Notes: generated by a model from the sequence alone, not told the origin. Positions 1-7,890 are shown, numbered from the stretch's first letter. The stretch is DNA of 23,132 nucleotides from an uncultured Rhizobiaceae group bacterium (GCA_937944075.1 CALDZZ010000103.1:1-23132), one strand, 5' to 3'. Program-made: numbers and translations.

Positions 1-933
1 CATGTCGGCAAGCTTCTTCTGGAAGAGTTGCGTTCCCGCAAGTGGTTTATCAAATTGTTTGCGGTCCAAACCATATTGACGAGAGCGGAACCAACAATCT
101 TCAGCAGCGCCCATGACACCCCAAGAGATGCCATAACGTGCTCGGTTCAAACAGCCAAACGGACCTTTAAGACCAGAAACATTTGGCAAAATTTGTTCGT
201 CGCTAATCTCAACATTGTCCATAACAATTTCACCCGTTGTTGAAGCTCGTAGTGAAAGTTTGCCTTCAATCTTTGGTGCTGACAGTCCCTTCATGCCTTT
301 TTCAAGAATGAAACCTTTAATCTTGCCATCATGGGCTTCTGACTTTGCCCACACCACAAAAACATCCGCGAAAGGTGAGTTTGAAATCCACATCTTCGAG
401 CCGTTAAGCACATAACCACCATCGACTTTCTTGGCAGTCGTTTTCATGCCCGCAGGATCGGATCCAGCGTCTGGTTCAGTCAATCCGAAGCAGCCAATGA
501 ACTCACCAGAAGCAAGCTTAGGCAAATATTTCATACGTTGATTTTCTGAACCATAAGCGTAGATCGGATACATCACGAGGGATGACTGAACCGACATCAT
601 GGAACGATAGCCTGAATCGATGCGCTCCACTTCGCGAGCAACCAGCCCGTAAGCGGTATAGCTGGAGCCAAGCCCCCCATATTGCTCAGGAACAGTTACG
701 CCCAACAATCCCATCTCGCCCATCATGGGGAAAAGCTCAGGTGCCGCCGTTTCGTTCAAATAGGCTTCTGTTACACGAGGTAAAAGAGTATCTTCTGCAA
801 AGGCCTTGGCACTGTCGCGTACCATCCGCTCATCTTCTGCCAGTTGGTCTTCCAGCAGAAAGGGATCTTCCCAGGAAAAACTCCCCAAGGATGGATTGCT
901 TTTAGACTCAAGTGGTTTGGCAGCTTCGCCCAT
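1..933 (-). CDS. gcdH: Glutaryl-CoA dehydrogenase, 3' end outside the window
   Basis: This flavoprotein of the acyl-CoA dehydrogenase family oxidises and decarboxylates glutaryl-CoA to crotonyl-CoA in lysine, tryptophan and aromatic degradation. I translated 311 codons from an ATG at 933; the frame stays open to the edge, so the C-terminal part is missing (the family is usually near 395-405 residues). Visible hallmarks are an N-terminal ACAD domain, the segment GCFGLTEPDAGSDP that contacts flavin and substrate, MWISNSPFADVFVVWAK, and the subfamily-typical GCLNRARYGISWG near the arginine that binds the glutaryl carboxylate. AAGGAT lies just ahead of the ATG. It lies 58 bases downstream of the TRAP permease genes on the same strand, so it may be read with them or from its own start. 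A TTGACA hexamer overlaps the dctM stop, but I find no well-spaced -10. Confidence 0.93.
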   Translation of the reverse strand, partial: MGEAAKPLESKSNPSLGSFSWEDPFLLEDQLAEDERMVRDSAKAFAEDTLLPRVTEAYLNETAAPELFPMMGEMGLLGVTVPEQYGGLGSSYTAYGLVAREVERIDSGYRSMMSVQSSLVMYPIYAYGSENQRMKYLPKLASGEFIGCFGLTEPDAGSDPAGMKTTAKKVDGGYVLNGSKMWISNSPFADVFVVWAKSEAHDGKIKGFILEKGMKGLSAPKIEGKLSLRASTTGEIVMDNVEISDEQILPNVSGLKGPFGCLNRARYGISWGVMGAAEDCWFRSRQYGLDRKQFDKPLAGTQLFQKKLADM

Positions 934-991
934 TGTGGTTATCCTTAAATGATCTTTGTAAGCCCTAGTTTTATACTGACGTTCAAAACTG

Positions 992-2371
992 TCAAATCAG
1001 AATTGACGGTAACCATGTCGCAGTCGCAGGAAACAGAAAAACAATAAGCAGTGCAAATATTTGCAATCCAATAAATGGAACGACTGCCTTGTAAAGCATA
1101 GCTGCCCTGATTTTTGATACCGACTGATAATAAAACAGTGCAATCCCAAGTGGCGGAGTCAGGAACGAAATCTGAAGGTTCACGGCAACAAGTATAGCAA
1201 ACCAGACGGGATCAACACCCATCGAAAATAACACAGGCGCCGTTATCGGGATGATGATGTAAGTGATTTCAATAAACTCTATCACAAAACCCAGCAGGAA
1301 AATAACAAGCATAACTATCAAAAGCGCTCCCATTGCTTCCCCCGGGATTACAGACAAGGCACTTGCAACACTTTCATCTCCGCCAAGCCCTCGAAAAACC
1401 AATGCAAGGACGGAAGCCGAAATAATGATGCCAAAAATAACACCCGTGAGTTCAAGTGTTTGAACCAATGCTTTTTTATAAATCTGACTTTCAAAATCTG
1501 CCAGCGTCAGCAGACATACCCCGATTGCGCCAACACTTGCAGCCTCGGCGGCTGTTGCAAAGCCAAAGATGACAGAGAGCGGCACCATGACCAGAACCAG
1601 AACAACCATGAGTGACTGAAACAAGGTGCCCTCTCGCTTCTTCATGGAGAGAGGTTGTGCAAGGTCGTTCTGCAAATCGGATTTCTTGCCAGCATGCGAT
1701 TCTACTCTTGTAACAAAGAACAGGTAGATTGCATAAAGCACCGCCAGTATGATTGCAGGTAATACGGCAGCAGAAAACAAATGCGCAATCGAGATCGGTT
1801 CAGGTGCAAAATTTCCGGCTTTTCTCTGACTGAGAACCCATGCGTTTGAAATCTGGTCACTCAGCAAGATCAGAACAATTGAAGGCGGGACCAGTTGTCC
1901 CAGTGACCCTGCTGCGCAAATCAGCCCGGCAGAAATTTTCTCATGCACACCAGCACGGGCAAGAGCCGGCAAGGCAATTGCTGCAAGCATGGTAATCGTA
2001 GCACCGATGACCCCCGTTGCAGCTGCGATAATGACACTGGTGAGCAAGACTGCCAACCCGAGAGAGCGTCCTTCATTAGTCGAAAGACCCGCCATGTAAA
2101 GCAACATTCGTTCAGCCAATCTTGAATGTTCAAGCAGTTTTCCCATCAGGATAAACAATGGAATTGCATATAGAACCTGGTTTTCCATGATGCCAAATAT
2201 GCGTTGTGGTATTGCATGAAATAATGCTGGATCAAACGCCCCAAAACCTGTTCCCAACAAGGCAACAACAAAAGGCACTACCATCAACACAAGTATGATG
2301 CGAGCGCCTGAAAGGATACCTGCCATCACACCCGCAAACAGCGCCAAAAGAAGTATGGTTTCCATACTCAT
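992..2371 (-). CDS. dctM: TRAP transporter large permease (DctM subunit)
   Basis: This is the large membrane subunit of a tripartite ATP-independent periplasmic transporter, which drives sodium-coupled uptake of organic acids, usually carboxylates or sulfonates. The 459-residue protein is almost wholly hydrophobic with about 11-13 predicted membrane segments. It has DctM features such as an N-terminal GVMAGILSGARI stretch, AATGVIGATITMLAAIALPAL, GSLGQLVPPSIVLILL and the late NLQISFLTPPLGIALFYY. A charged, probably cytoplasmic insert near residues 219-248 separates two membrane blocks and makes it somewhat longer than many DctM proteins. The ATG at 2371 overlaps the small-subunit stop by four bases (ATGA), indicating translational coupling. 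No DctP solute-binding protein is next to the pair, so the substrate cannot be read from the locus. The neighbouring glutaryl-CoA dehydrogenase makes a dicarboxylate such as glutarate a reasonable guess only. Confidence 0.9.
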   Translation of the reverse strand: MSMETILLLALFAGVMAGILSGARIILVLMVVPFVVALLGTGFGAFDPALFHAIPQRIFGIMENQVLYAIPLFILMGKLLEHSRLAERMLLYMAGLSTNEGRSLGLAVLLTSVIIAAATGVIGATITMLAAIALPALARAGVHEKISAGLICAAGSLGQLVPPSIVLILLSDQISNAWVLSQRKAGNFAPEPISIAHLFSAAVLPAIILAVLYAIYLFFVTRVESHAGKKSDLQNDLAQPLSMKKREGTLFQSLMVVLVLVMVPLSVIFGFATAAEAASVGAIGVCLLTLADFESQIYKKALVQTLELTGVIFGIIISASVLALVFRGLGGDESVASALSVIPGEAMGALLIVMLVIFLLGFVIEFIEITYIIIPITAPVLFSMGVDPVWFAILVAVNLQISFLTPPLGIALFYYQSVSKIRAAMLYKAVVPFIGLQIFALLIVFLFPATATWLPSILI

Positions 2372-2835
2372 TTGGCTTTGTCATTTCTGCCAATGCACAA
2401 AAGGACCGCGATCAAGACAAATGTAATCGGCAATAGCGTTTTGACCAGAAAGTAACCTCCCAGTCCGTTCAACTCATTCGAGCCTTCTAGAATAGTCCAT
2501 GAAAATCCGACGCTTCTCGATGCTAAATACGCAATGGCTGCAAATGGAAAAGCAGCCAGAATTCTTGCAACACGGCTGTGAAACAGTCTCTTGAACGTAA
2601 AGTCGATATTTACCCTGACATGCGCATTGGCCATGAAAGCAATCAACACGCTCAAAAGTACCAGAGCGGCAAAACTGTAACCAATGAAGTCTTCCAGTTT
2701 TACCGATCCGGCATCAAACCAATACCGCAGAACAGACCCTGAAAAAACGGACACAACAAATCCGCACAGTATCAAAACGCAAACTGCAACAAATAGCTTT
2801 CGAACTTGCTTTAAAGAAGCGAAAGTTACGGACAT
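2368..2835 (-). CDS. dctQ: TRAP transporter small permease (DctQ subunit)
   Basis: This 155-residue protein has four hydrophobic segments, roughly at residues 13-35, 48-66, 87-105 and 127-146, the size and layout of DctQ small subunits that pair with DctM. The segment LEDFIGYSFAALVLLSVLIAF followed by AHVRVNIDF is typical of the family. Its ATG at 2835 has GAGG seven bases ahead. It overlaps dctM by four bases and is separate from it, so this is a three-component DctP-type system rather than a TAXI-type fused permease. The gene upstream on the same strand is the acyltransferase, 95 bases away; I see no convincing promoter in that gap, so a shared transcript is possible. Confidence 0.85.
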   Translation of the reverse strand: MSVTFASLKQVRKLFVAVCVLILCGFVVSVFSGSVLRYWFDAGSVKLEDFIGYSFAALVLLSVLIAFMANAHVRVNIDFTFKRLFHSRVARILAAFPFAAIAYLASRSVGFSWTILEGSNELNGLGGYFLVKTLLPITFVLIAVLLCIGRNDKAK

Positions 2836-2930
2836 GAAACGCCCTCACCCAATTATCGTATTACTTGCCAGTCAAATAACACGCATTTAATCAAAGCAAC
2901 AGCATAGCAATGGAATTTGACTATGAGCAA

Positions 2931-3656
2931 TCAACCATTGCTGACAAGGCTTGGCACGAACGTTTCATTTTCACGGTACGGCTGGATCGTCGGTTGCTCA
3001 AATATCATGCGTCGTTCTGTGAAGCTTGAATCGAAAATTGGATACCGCCTAAACAGTTCTTCCCTTGTGTCTTTAACATTGCCACGCAAAAGGCAAATAG
3101 TAGATTTCAAGAGTGGATAGGGCCGAGGCTCGCACATGTATTCGGCATTGAAAATGCGTTTGTAAAAAGCCGCATGCTCCTTGCGCACTGTTGCCAGGGC
3201 ATAATCTGCATTGAAATATTCATAGGCCATATAGCCTGCCCTTAGAACCACATAAGGCAGTTCAGGATATTTCTTGGTGGAACATACTTCAGCGGCAAAT
3301 CGGGTTGGATCAATCAGGGTCATGCCCTGATCTATCATCGGGCCTACAATATCCGGAAACACATCATAAGCCGGGCCTTTTCTGCTTTCCGGAGAGATTA
3401 CATGTAACCGGATTGAGCCTATTAATTCATCATCAATATAAATGCCGAAAAGCCAGCAGTTTTCAAAATCATCATAAGGATCGTGAAACATACCAGTGGG
3501 ATTGGGATCAATTGCGCCTTCATTCAGATAAGAGGCATAGCGCTGTCGGAATATTCTTTCCCTGTCTTCCTTAGTAAAGGCGACACGGTAGTCAACCTTC
3601 TGCAAATATCCCGTTAATTTGGTCGCAAAACTGCTCCCGTTAGGTGTAGTACTCAT
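2931..3656 (-). CDS. FeeM/autoinducer-synthase-like N-acyltransferase
   Basis: This 241-residue protein resembles the GNAT-fold family that includes FeeM N-acyl amino acid synthases and, more distantly, LuxI acyl-homoserine lactone synthases. Those enzymes move a fatty acyl chain from acyl-ACP onto an amino acid or its derivative. Seen in the sequence are an N-terminal part starting near VDYRVAFTKEDRERIFRQRY, the core beta strands LFGIYIDDELIGSIRLHV (about 69-86), DPTRFAAEV (116-124), and a GNAT-like helix region LATVRKEHAAFYKRIFNAE (154-172). There is no signal peptide or membrane segment, so it should be cytosolic. The ATG at 3656 has AGGGG about nine bases ahead. No LuxR-type regulator or acyl carrier protein lies in the window. 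The product could be an N-acyl amino acid, a lyso-aminolipid or a signal; the family call is firmer than the substrate. A Pho-box-like repeat precedes it. Confidence 0.7.
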   Translation of the reverse strand: MSTTPNGSSFATKLTGYLQKVDYRVAFTKEDRERIFRQRYASYLNEGAIDPNPTGMFHDPYDDFENCWLFGIYIDDELIGSIRLHVISPESRKGPAYDVFPDIVGPMIDQGMTLIDPTRFAAEVCSTKKYPELPYVVLRAGYMAYEYFNADYALATVRKEHAAFYKRIFNAEYMCEPRPYPLLKSTICLLRGNVKDTREELFRRYPIFDSSFTERRMIFEQPTIQPYRENETFVPSLVSNG

Positions 3657-3674
3657 TCTTTTTGCCCCTCAAAC

Positions 3675-3711
3675 TCTATACCCGAGGCTAAAGTTAACAG
3701 TTTCCTAACAG
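3675..3711 (-). promoter_or_regulatory. Possible PhoB-type promoter of the acyltransferase gene
   Basis: Read on the minus strand, two 7-base units CTGTTAG and CTGTTAA are separated by four bases (GAAA), giving an 11-base period at 3694-3711. This matches the architecture of PhoB sites (CTGTCAT-N4-CTGTCAT) with a T for C in each unit. A -10-like TATAGA lies 13 bases further on at 3675-3680, close to the spacing found in PhoB-activated promoters, and would give a very short leader carrying the AGGGG ribosome site. A second inverted repeat, GTTGT-N5-ACAAC at 3711-3725, abuts it. The match is by eye and two units can occur by chance in an AT-rich spacer. Confidence 0.4.
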
Positions 3712-3767
3712 TTGTAAAGAACAACAAAAGTTAAAGAGTTAACAAGAACAAGTTTTTAAGATGAATT

Positions 3768-6095
3768 TCAGGATTTATAAGCAATTTTGGTGACATTTTT
3801 GTCCGAACCCATGTTCATTTTCTTGTGAGCCAGTTTTGAAAAATCAGCAGCAGACATTGGTCTAAAGAAAAGATAGCCCTGATATTCATCAACTTCAAAG
3901 CCTTTTTCCATGATTTCAAGCTGTTCCCTTGTTTCGATGCCTTCAAGAACAACTTTCATTCCAAGACGCTTGATAAGGTCTACAACGCCTTGCAAAAGAA
4001 CAAGGGAGCGTTCATTAGCCACACCATTGTCCAGGAAAGACTTGTCAATTTTGACCTTGTCGAATGGCAATGAGTGCAAATAACTCAAACTGGAGAAGCC
4101 TGTACCGAAGTCATCCAAGGAAATACCAACGCCCAGATCAGATAATTGCTGCAAGGCATGTGTCATGTCTTCTACATTATCGATCATCGCAGTCTCGGTA
4201 ACTTCAATAATCAACTTGTGAGAAGAAAGTCCTGTTTCTTCAAGAAGCCGCTTTACGGTATTGACGATATTACCTGTACTAAATTGCAGAGATGAGACAT
4301 TGACCGCAACCCACATGTGATCAGGCCAGCGTTTGCACTCTGTCATTGCCTTGCGCAGGGTTTGCTCGCCAAGCGGTACAATCAGGCCAGTCTCCTCTGC
4401 TAGCTGAATAAAATCAGATGGTGAAATATTGCCAAGCGTTGGGTGGTTCCATCTGGATAAGGCTTCACACCCGGTAATCGTACGCTCATGCACACCGAAC
4501 AATGGCTGGTAATGAAGTTCTATTTCATCATGTTCGATGGCTTTTCGAAGATCGGCTTCCAACTGAATTTTCTGATTAACCGCTTCACCAAGTTCTTTTG
4601 TATAAAAGACATAGGTAGAACGTCCACGCGCCTTGGCTTCATAAAGAGCGGAATCTGCATGTTGCAACAGGGTATTCAAATTGCTTTCATTCGAATCATA
4701 AATTGAAATACCGACACTCGCACCAATATCAATTTTATGGTTTTTAACCACAATCGGCGTATTCAGTTCAGAAAGGATTTTTCTGGCAAAGGCAGCAGAT
4801 TCTTTTTGAGATTTTATGTTCGGACAGAATAAAACAAATTCATCCCCCCCAAAGCGACATAGAAATGAATCCCTTTCCAGCAAGAGCTTAAGCCTTGATG
4901 CAACAACCCTTAGAAGGTCATCGCCTACACCGTGACCAAGCGTATCATTCACATTTTTGAAATTATCCAGGTCAATGAAATACATGGATGCTGCGCCAGC
5001 CGATCGGCTGTTTTTAAGGTAGGTGGTAATTTCCTCCATAAAATGACGCCGATTTGGAAGGCCCGTTAATGCATCGTAGTTGGCAAGGTCCTGAATGGAT
5101 TTCTCAGCCAGTTTTCTTTCAGAAATATCTGACAGTACGATTACACCACCATCTTCCATTGAATTGTACTCGGCTTCGACGTACGTGCCGGATATCAATC
5201 GAAACGTGAATTTTGTATATTTGTCCTCATCAAGACAGCGTGAAAGTTGTTTGCCAAGATTGGAGTGCTCTGCACCATTAATGCTTACGGGTTCCAGAAT
5301 CGATACATGACAATCCACGATACTCCAGTCGCTTAGACCTGCAAGTGTTGTAAATCTTTCATTTGCCGCAACCAGCACGCCACTTTTATCAATCATCGCA
5401 ACACCGTGCGTCACGTTATCAAGAGCTGCATCAAACCGGGTCAAGACGGTTTTGTAATTATGGGCATTGACGACCGCATTAAACAACATCCTGCGCAGGC
5501 TTTCAGACATCTTGTAAGTTGCAACGAGATAGGGCAGCAGAAACATTGCAAGCATGACGCTGTAAAAGCCGTGAGAATGGTCAAATGCCAGTGTGCCGCC
5601 AATAAGAAAAAAGATGGAGATTAAGACCTGTGATCGGACAACCTTTGAACTGGCAAAATTTCTACCAATAATACCTGCCAGATAACATAAAATCAGGGCT
5701 AGGGAAGAAAGCTGAACATAAGGGTCTTCAGAACGGATTAATCCGTTGATGTACCAGGATCCAAGAATGACAAGGTAAAGGGCTCCAACAATATTATACT
5801 TGTCTTCCCAATCCCTGTAAGTCTGCGTGGTCAGGTCGTTTTTCACCGCTCGATGGAAGGACCAAGTCATGGAAACACGTATCATGCCAAGCAGAAAAAA
5901 CAGACTTGAGAATATTAATTGCGCCGGGTCGCCTGTTTTCCAAAATAAAACAAGCGAAACTGCGACGCAGCATGCCACGCCAATTGAAAGTGATATCGGA
6001 TCTTTATAAAGCGACGAAACTACAGACTTGTAAATATCATCCGGTAAATGCTTTTCGTCGAACTGATCCCGTTTTAATGAAGTAAACCTCATCAT
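3768..6095 (-). CDS. Membrane-bound PAS-GGDEF-EAL cyclic-di-GMP enzyme
   Basis: This protein makes and/or breaks cyclic di-GMP in response to a membrane or PAS-sensed cue. From the ATG at 6095 it has 775 residues: about six membrane segments (roughly 35-200), a PAS domain (220-325), a GGDEF domain with intact FGGDEF at 415-420, and an EAL domain with EALSRW at 544-549, DDFGTG at 661-666 and EGIET at 718-722. Both catalytic signatures are intact, so it may be bifunctional. The RxxD inhibitory site that usually precedes GGDEF is not present: the aligned residues read ERDS. An in-frame TTG at 6140 would add 15 residues, but it sits about where transcription from the likely promoter would begin, so I prefer the ATG pair at 6095/6092. 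No known sensor-domain name fits the membrane part from sight alone. Confidence 0.92.
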   Translation of the reverse strand: MMRFTSLKRDQFDEKHLPDDIYKSVVSSLYKDPISLSIGVACCVAVSLVLFWKTGDPAQLIFSSLFFLLGMIRVSMTWSFHRAVKNDLTTQTYRDWEDKYNIVGALYLVILGSWYINGLIRSEDPYVQLSSLALILCYLAGIIGRNFASSKVVRSQVLISIFFLIGGTLAFDHSHGFYSVMLAMFLLPYLVATYKMSESLRRMLFNAVVNAHNYKTVLTRFDAALDNVTHGVAMIDKSGVLVAANERFTTLAGLSDWSIVDCHVSILEPVSINGAEHSNLGKQLSRCLDEDKYTKFTFRLISGTYVEAEYNSMEDGGVIVLSDISERKLAEKSIQDLANYDALTGLPNRRHFMEEITTYLKNSRSAGAASMYFIDLDNFKNVNDTLGHGVGDDLLRVVASRLKLLLERDSFLCRFGGDEFVLFCPNIKSQKESAAFARKILSELNTPIVVKNHKIDIGASVGISIYDSNESNLNTLLQHADSALYEAKARGRSTYVFYTKELGEAVNQKIQLEADLRKAIEHDEIELHYQPLFGVHERTITGCEALSRWNHPTLGNISPSDFIQLAEETGLIVPLGEQTLRKAMTECKRWPDHMWVAVNVSSLQFSTGNIVNTVKRLLEETGLSSHKLIIEVTETAMIDNVEDMTHALQQLSDLGVGISLDDFGTGFSSLSYLHSLPFDKVKIDKSFLDNGVANERSLVLLQGVVDLIKRLGMKVVLEGIETREQLEIMEKGFEVDEYQGYLFFRPMSAADFSKLAHKKMNMGSDKNVTKIAYKS

Positions 6096-6142
6096 ACTAT
6101 TTATGCCCCATATATGCCCACCTGAAATACTATGTGACAAAG

Positions 6143-6173
6143 TTTATAGAATGGTTAAGGACGGCACTGGCAA
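6143..6173 (-). promoter_or_regulatory. Candidate promoter of the GGDEF-EAL gene
   Basis: On the minus strand TTGCCA (6168-6173) is followed after 19 bases by TATAAA (6143-6148); shifting the -10 to CTATAA gives 18. The hexamers are close to the sigma-70 consensus, though the spacing is long. The start point would fall near 6136, leaving about 40 bases of leader before the ATG at 6095. The rest of the 235-base gap up to 6330 is AT-rich and I see nothing else definite in it. Confidence 0.35.
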
Positions 6174-6330
6174 CGGCTGGTTCAAAGCATATTTTTTACT
6201 GTGGTAATGGGCAGTATTTAACACAATGATAACAAGTAATTATGTTGTTCAGTAAAGAAATTGAGACCCCATGAATGGACGGGGGAAGCATAAAAAAGAA
6301 AAATATAATTCAGCTATTAGACGAGATAAA

Positions 6331-7068
6331 TCAAATCATTGCTCTGAAAATCAGGGAAACTGATGCAATCGCTGATAATCCCAACAACAAAGCGGAAACC
6401 GTCCTTGAAGACATTTTCTTAAACGGAGCAGAGACCAGGATTCCAAAAAACATTGCGGGCAAAAATAAAAGTGCTGCTATAAAATCCTGTATGGACAACC
6501 ATCCACTTAATCCAAGACTAATAAGTGCCAAAACCGACCCGGCAAAGAAAAAGGCATTTAGCGTTGGTCGAACCACCGCAGGATCACGCTGGTGATAGAT
6601 AATGGCCATTGGCGGTGCTCCAACACCCGTAATTGTGCCCATCATTCCAGACAGGATAGAGAGATAAAACAATCTTTTGAGCGTGAAGGCCAATTGCGAA
6701 CCAAAATATGAAAGCATGACAGCCAATAACATCACAACCCCGAATATTATGAGAAAGCTGTTGATGTCAGGTATCAGCAAAAGCAGACAAAGCGACAACC
6801 CGCTGCCTATGACCCGGCCTCCAATTCCTCTCTTTAGTTCAGCAGTGGATATATTACCCCGCTCACGCCAAGCGCCAGAAAAAGCAACGAACAATCCCAT
6901 TGCAACAATGGATCCTGGAACCAGCTCCGGCTTTACAAGGGCAATAAGTGGTGAGGCAAGCATACCAAACCCCATGCCGACCGAGACCTGCAAAATCGAT
7001 GCAAAAACCACAATGCCACAACACAGCAATAGCTCGGTCGCCGTGAGAAAATCAAAAATTATTGGCAC
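6331..7068 (-). CDS. TauE/SafE-family permease
   Basis: This 245-residue inner-membrane protein of the TauE/SafE (DUF81) family is a predicted anion exporter; relatives move sulfite, sulfoacetate or other sulfur-containing organic anions. It has about eight hydrophobic segments and the two related family repeats: VGMGFGMLASPLIALVKPELVPG near the N terminus and MMGTITGVGAPPMAIIY in the middle. I chose the GTG at 7068 because AAAGGA lies six bases before it; the longer in-frame TTG at 7089 has no ribosome site and would put the real site inside the coding region. It diverges from a Crp/Fnr regulator, which may control it. The substrate cannot be told from sequence. Confidence 0.87.
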   Translation of the reverse strand: MPIIFDFLTATELLLCCGIVVFASILQVSVGMGFGMLASPLIALVKPELVPGSIVAMGLFVAFSGAWRERGNISTAELKRGIGGRVIGSGLSLCLLLLIPDINSFLIIFGVVMLLAVMLSYFGSQLAFTLKRLFYLSILSGMMGTITGVGAPPMAIIYHQRDPAVVRPTLNAFFFAGSVLALISLGLSGWLSIQDFIAALLFLPAMFFGILVSAPFKKMSSRTVSALLLGLSAIASVSLIFRAMI

Positions 7069-7092
7069 TTGTTTTCCTTTGAAAGACAAGCA

Positions 7093-7122
7093 ATTATCAG
7101 CCTGAAATATGGCAGGTCGAAA
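7093..7122 (-). promoter_or_regulatory. Candidate promoter of the TauE/SafE gene
   Basis: On the minus strand a strong -10 match GATAAT (7093-7098) follows a weak -35 TTTCGA (7117-7122) after 18 bases. Transcription would start near 7086, giving a leader of about 18 bases that holds the AAAGGA ribosome site of the GTG start. The poor -35 would suit an activated promoter, and a Crp/Fnr-type gene diverges from here. Confidence 0.3.
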
Positions 7123-7151
7123 CTGTGCTTGCTGGCAGAACTGTAATTTCC

Positions 7152-7172
7152 TTGTTCATTAAAACAATGAAC
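7152..7172. promoter_or_regulatory. Palindrome ahead of the Crp/Fnr regulator gene
   Basis: Two overlapping perfect inverted repeats share this site: GTTCATT-N5-AATGAAC (7154-7172) and TTGTT-N6-AACAA (7152-7167). The second has the 5-6-5 geometry of Crp/Fnr-family operators, although its half-site is neither the CRP TGTGA nor the FNR TTGAT. It ends 19 bases before the regulator start codon, a place suited to autorepression, and lies about 85 bases upstream of the divergent TauE/SafE start. No factor can be assigned from sequence alone. Confidence 0.4.
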
Positions 7173-7191
7173 CAGTCACGAAGAGTGTTCA

Positions 7192-7875
7192 ATGGATAAC
7201 TTGTGCAACATACCGTTTTTTTCTTCTCTCGACGAAAAGCTTGGCGAGGAATACGCCAAACAATGCATCTGGAAAGAATATGATGAAAATGAACTTGTCA
7301 TTGATATTGACGAGGAAACCAGTGATGTGCGGTTTGTAATTTCCGGACTGGTTCGCATTATCAGCAGACTGTCTATCGGAAAGGAAGTCATACTTGGAGA
7401 AATGGGGCCAGGAGACTTTTTTGGAGAACTTGCGGCCATTGATGGCCAAACCAGAAGTGCCAATGTTACCACGCTTTACAAAAGCAGGCTTTGCATCATT
7501 CCCAAAAATACATTTCTAAAAATTATCACCTCATCGCCCGAGCTTAATCTCGACGTGATGAAAGTACTAACCAACCGGATTAGAATGCTGAACATGCGCC
7601 TTGCAGAACAGTCTTTCTTGCAGGCAAAGCACCGTATTTATGCAGAACTGCTACGCTTGTCCAAACCGAGATCAGGCCATGAGGGACAAAGAAGCATTAG
7701 CCCTCCCCCGACCCAAAGAGAGATTGCAGATCGAATTGGCACACGCCGTGAAGTGGTTTCGCGTGAGCTGAATGCGCTTCACAAAGAGGGAATATTTGAA
7801 AAAACAAAAGGCGCACTCGTTATCAAGAATGTTGCCGAACTTCAAAAACGCATTTCGGATGCCTGGGAAGAATAG
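7192..7875 (+). CDS. Crp/Fnr-family transcription regulator
   Basis: This 227-residue protein has an N-terminal cyclic-nucleotide-binding beta barrel (about 10-125), a long dimer helix (about 115-150) and a C-terminal winged helix of the Crp type with recognition region TQREIADRIGTRREVVSRE (174-192). The phosphate-binding cassette FGELAAIDGQTRSA (77-90) keeps the Gly-Glu and Arg-Ser that contact cAMP in CRP, so a cyclic nucleotide may be the ligand. There is no cysteine cluster of the FNR type. It diverges from the TauE/SafE gene across a 123-base gap with a palindrome near its own start, which suggests self-control and perhaps control of the permease. It ends 15 bases from the convergent amidohydrolase gene. 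Confidence 0.9.
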   Translation: MDNLCNIPFFSSLDEKLGEEYAKQCIWKEYDENELVIDIDEETSDVRFVISGLVRIISRLSIGKEVILGEMGPGDFFGELAAIDGQTRSANVTTLYKSRLCIIPKNTFLKIITSSPELNLDVMKVLTNRIRMLNMRLAEQSFLQAKHRIYAELLRLSKPRSGHEGQRSISPPPTQREIADRIGTRREVVSRELNALHKEGIFEKTKGALVIKNVAELQKRISDAWEE

Positions 7876-7890
7876 TCAAAACCATTCCCC

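Noticed and set aside
934..995. TTGACA with TATAAA as a promoter of the glutaryl-CoA dehydrogenase gene
   Set aside because: The two hexamers are only 14 bases apart, too close for a sigma-70 promoter.
2931..3656. Calling the acyltransferase a LuxI quorum-sensing synthase
   Set aside because: The fit is better to FeeM-type synthases, and there is no LuxR partner; signal identity cannot be claimed.
6269..6290. CCCC and GGGG blocks as a terminator after the TauE/SafE gene
   Set aside because: Four-base stem with an 11-base loop; the nearby T-rich stretch on the minus strand comes before the stem rather than after it.
6275..6595. Plus-strand open frame of 106 codons running into the TauE/SafE gene
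   Set aside because: Most of it is antisense to the permease; its composition is that expected of a reversed membrane protein and it has no family match.
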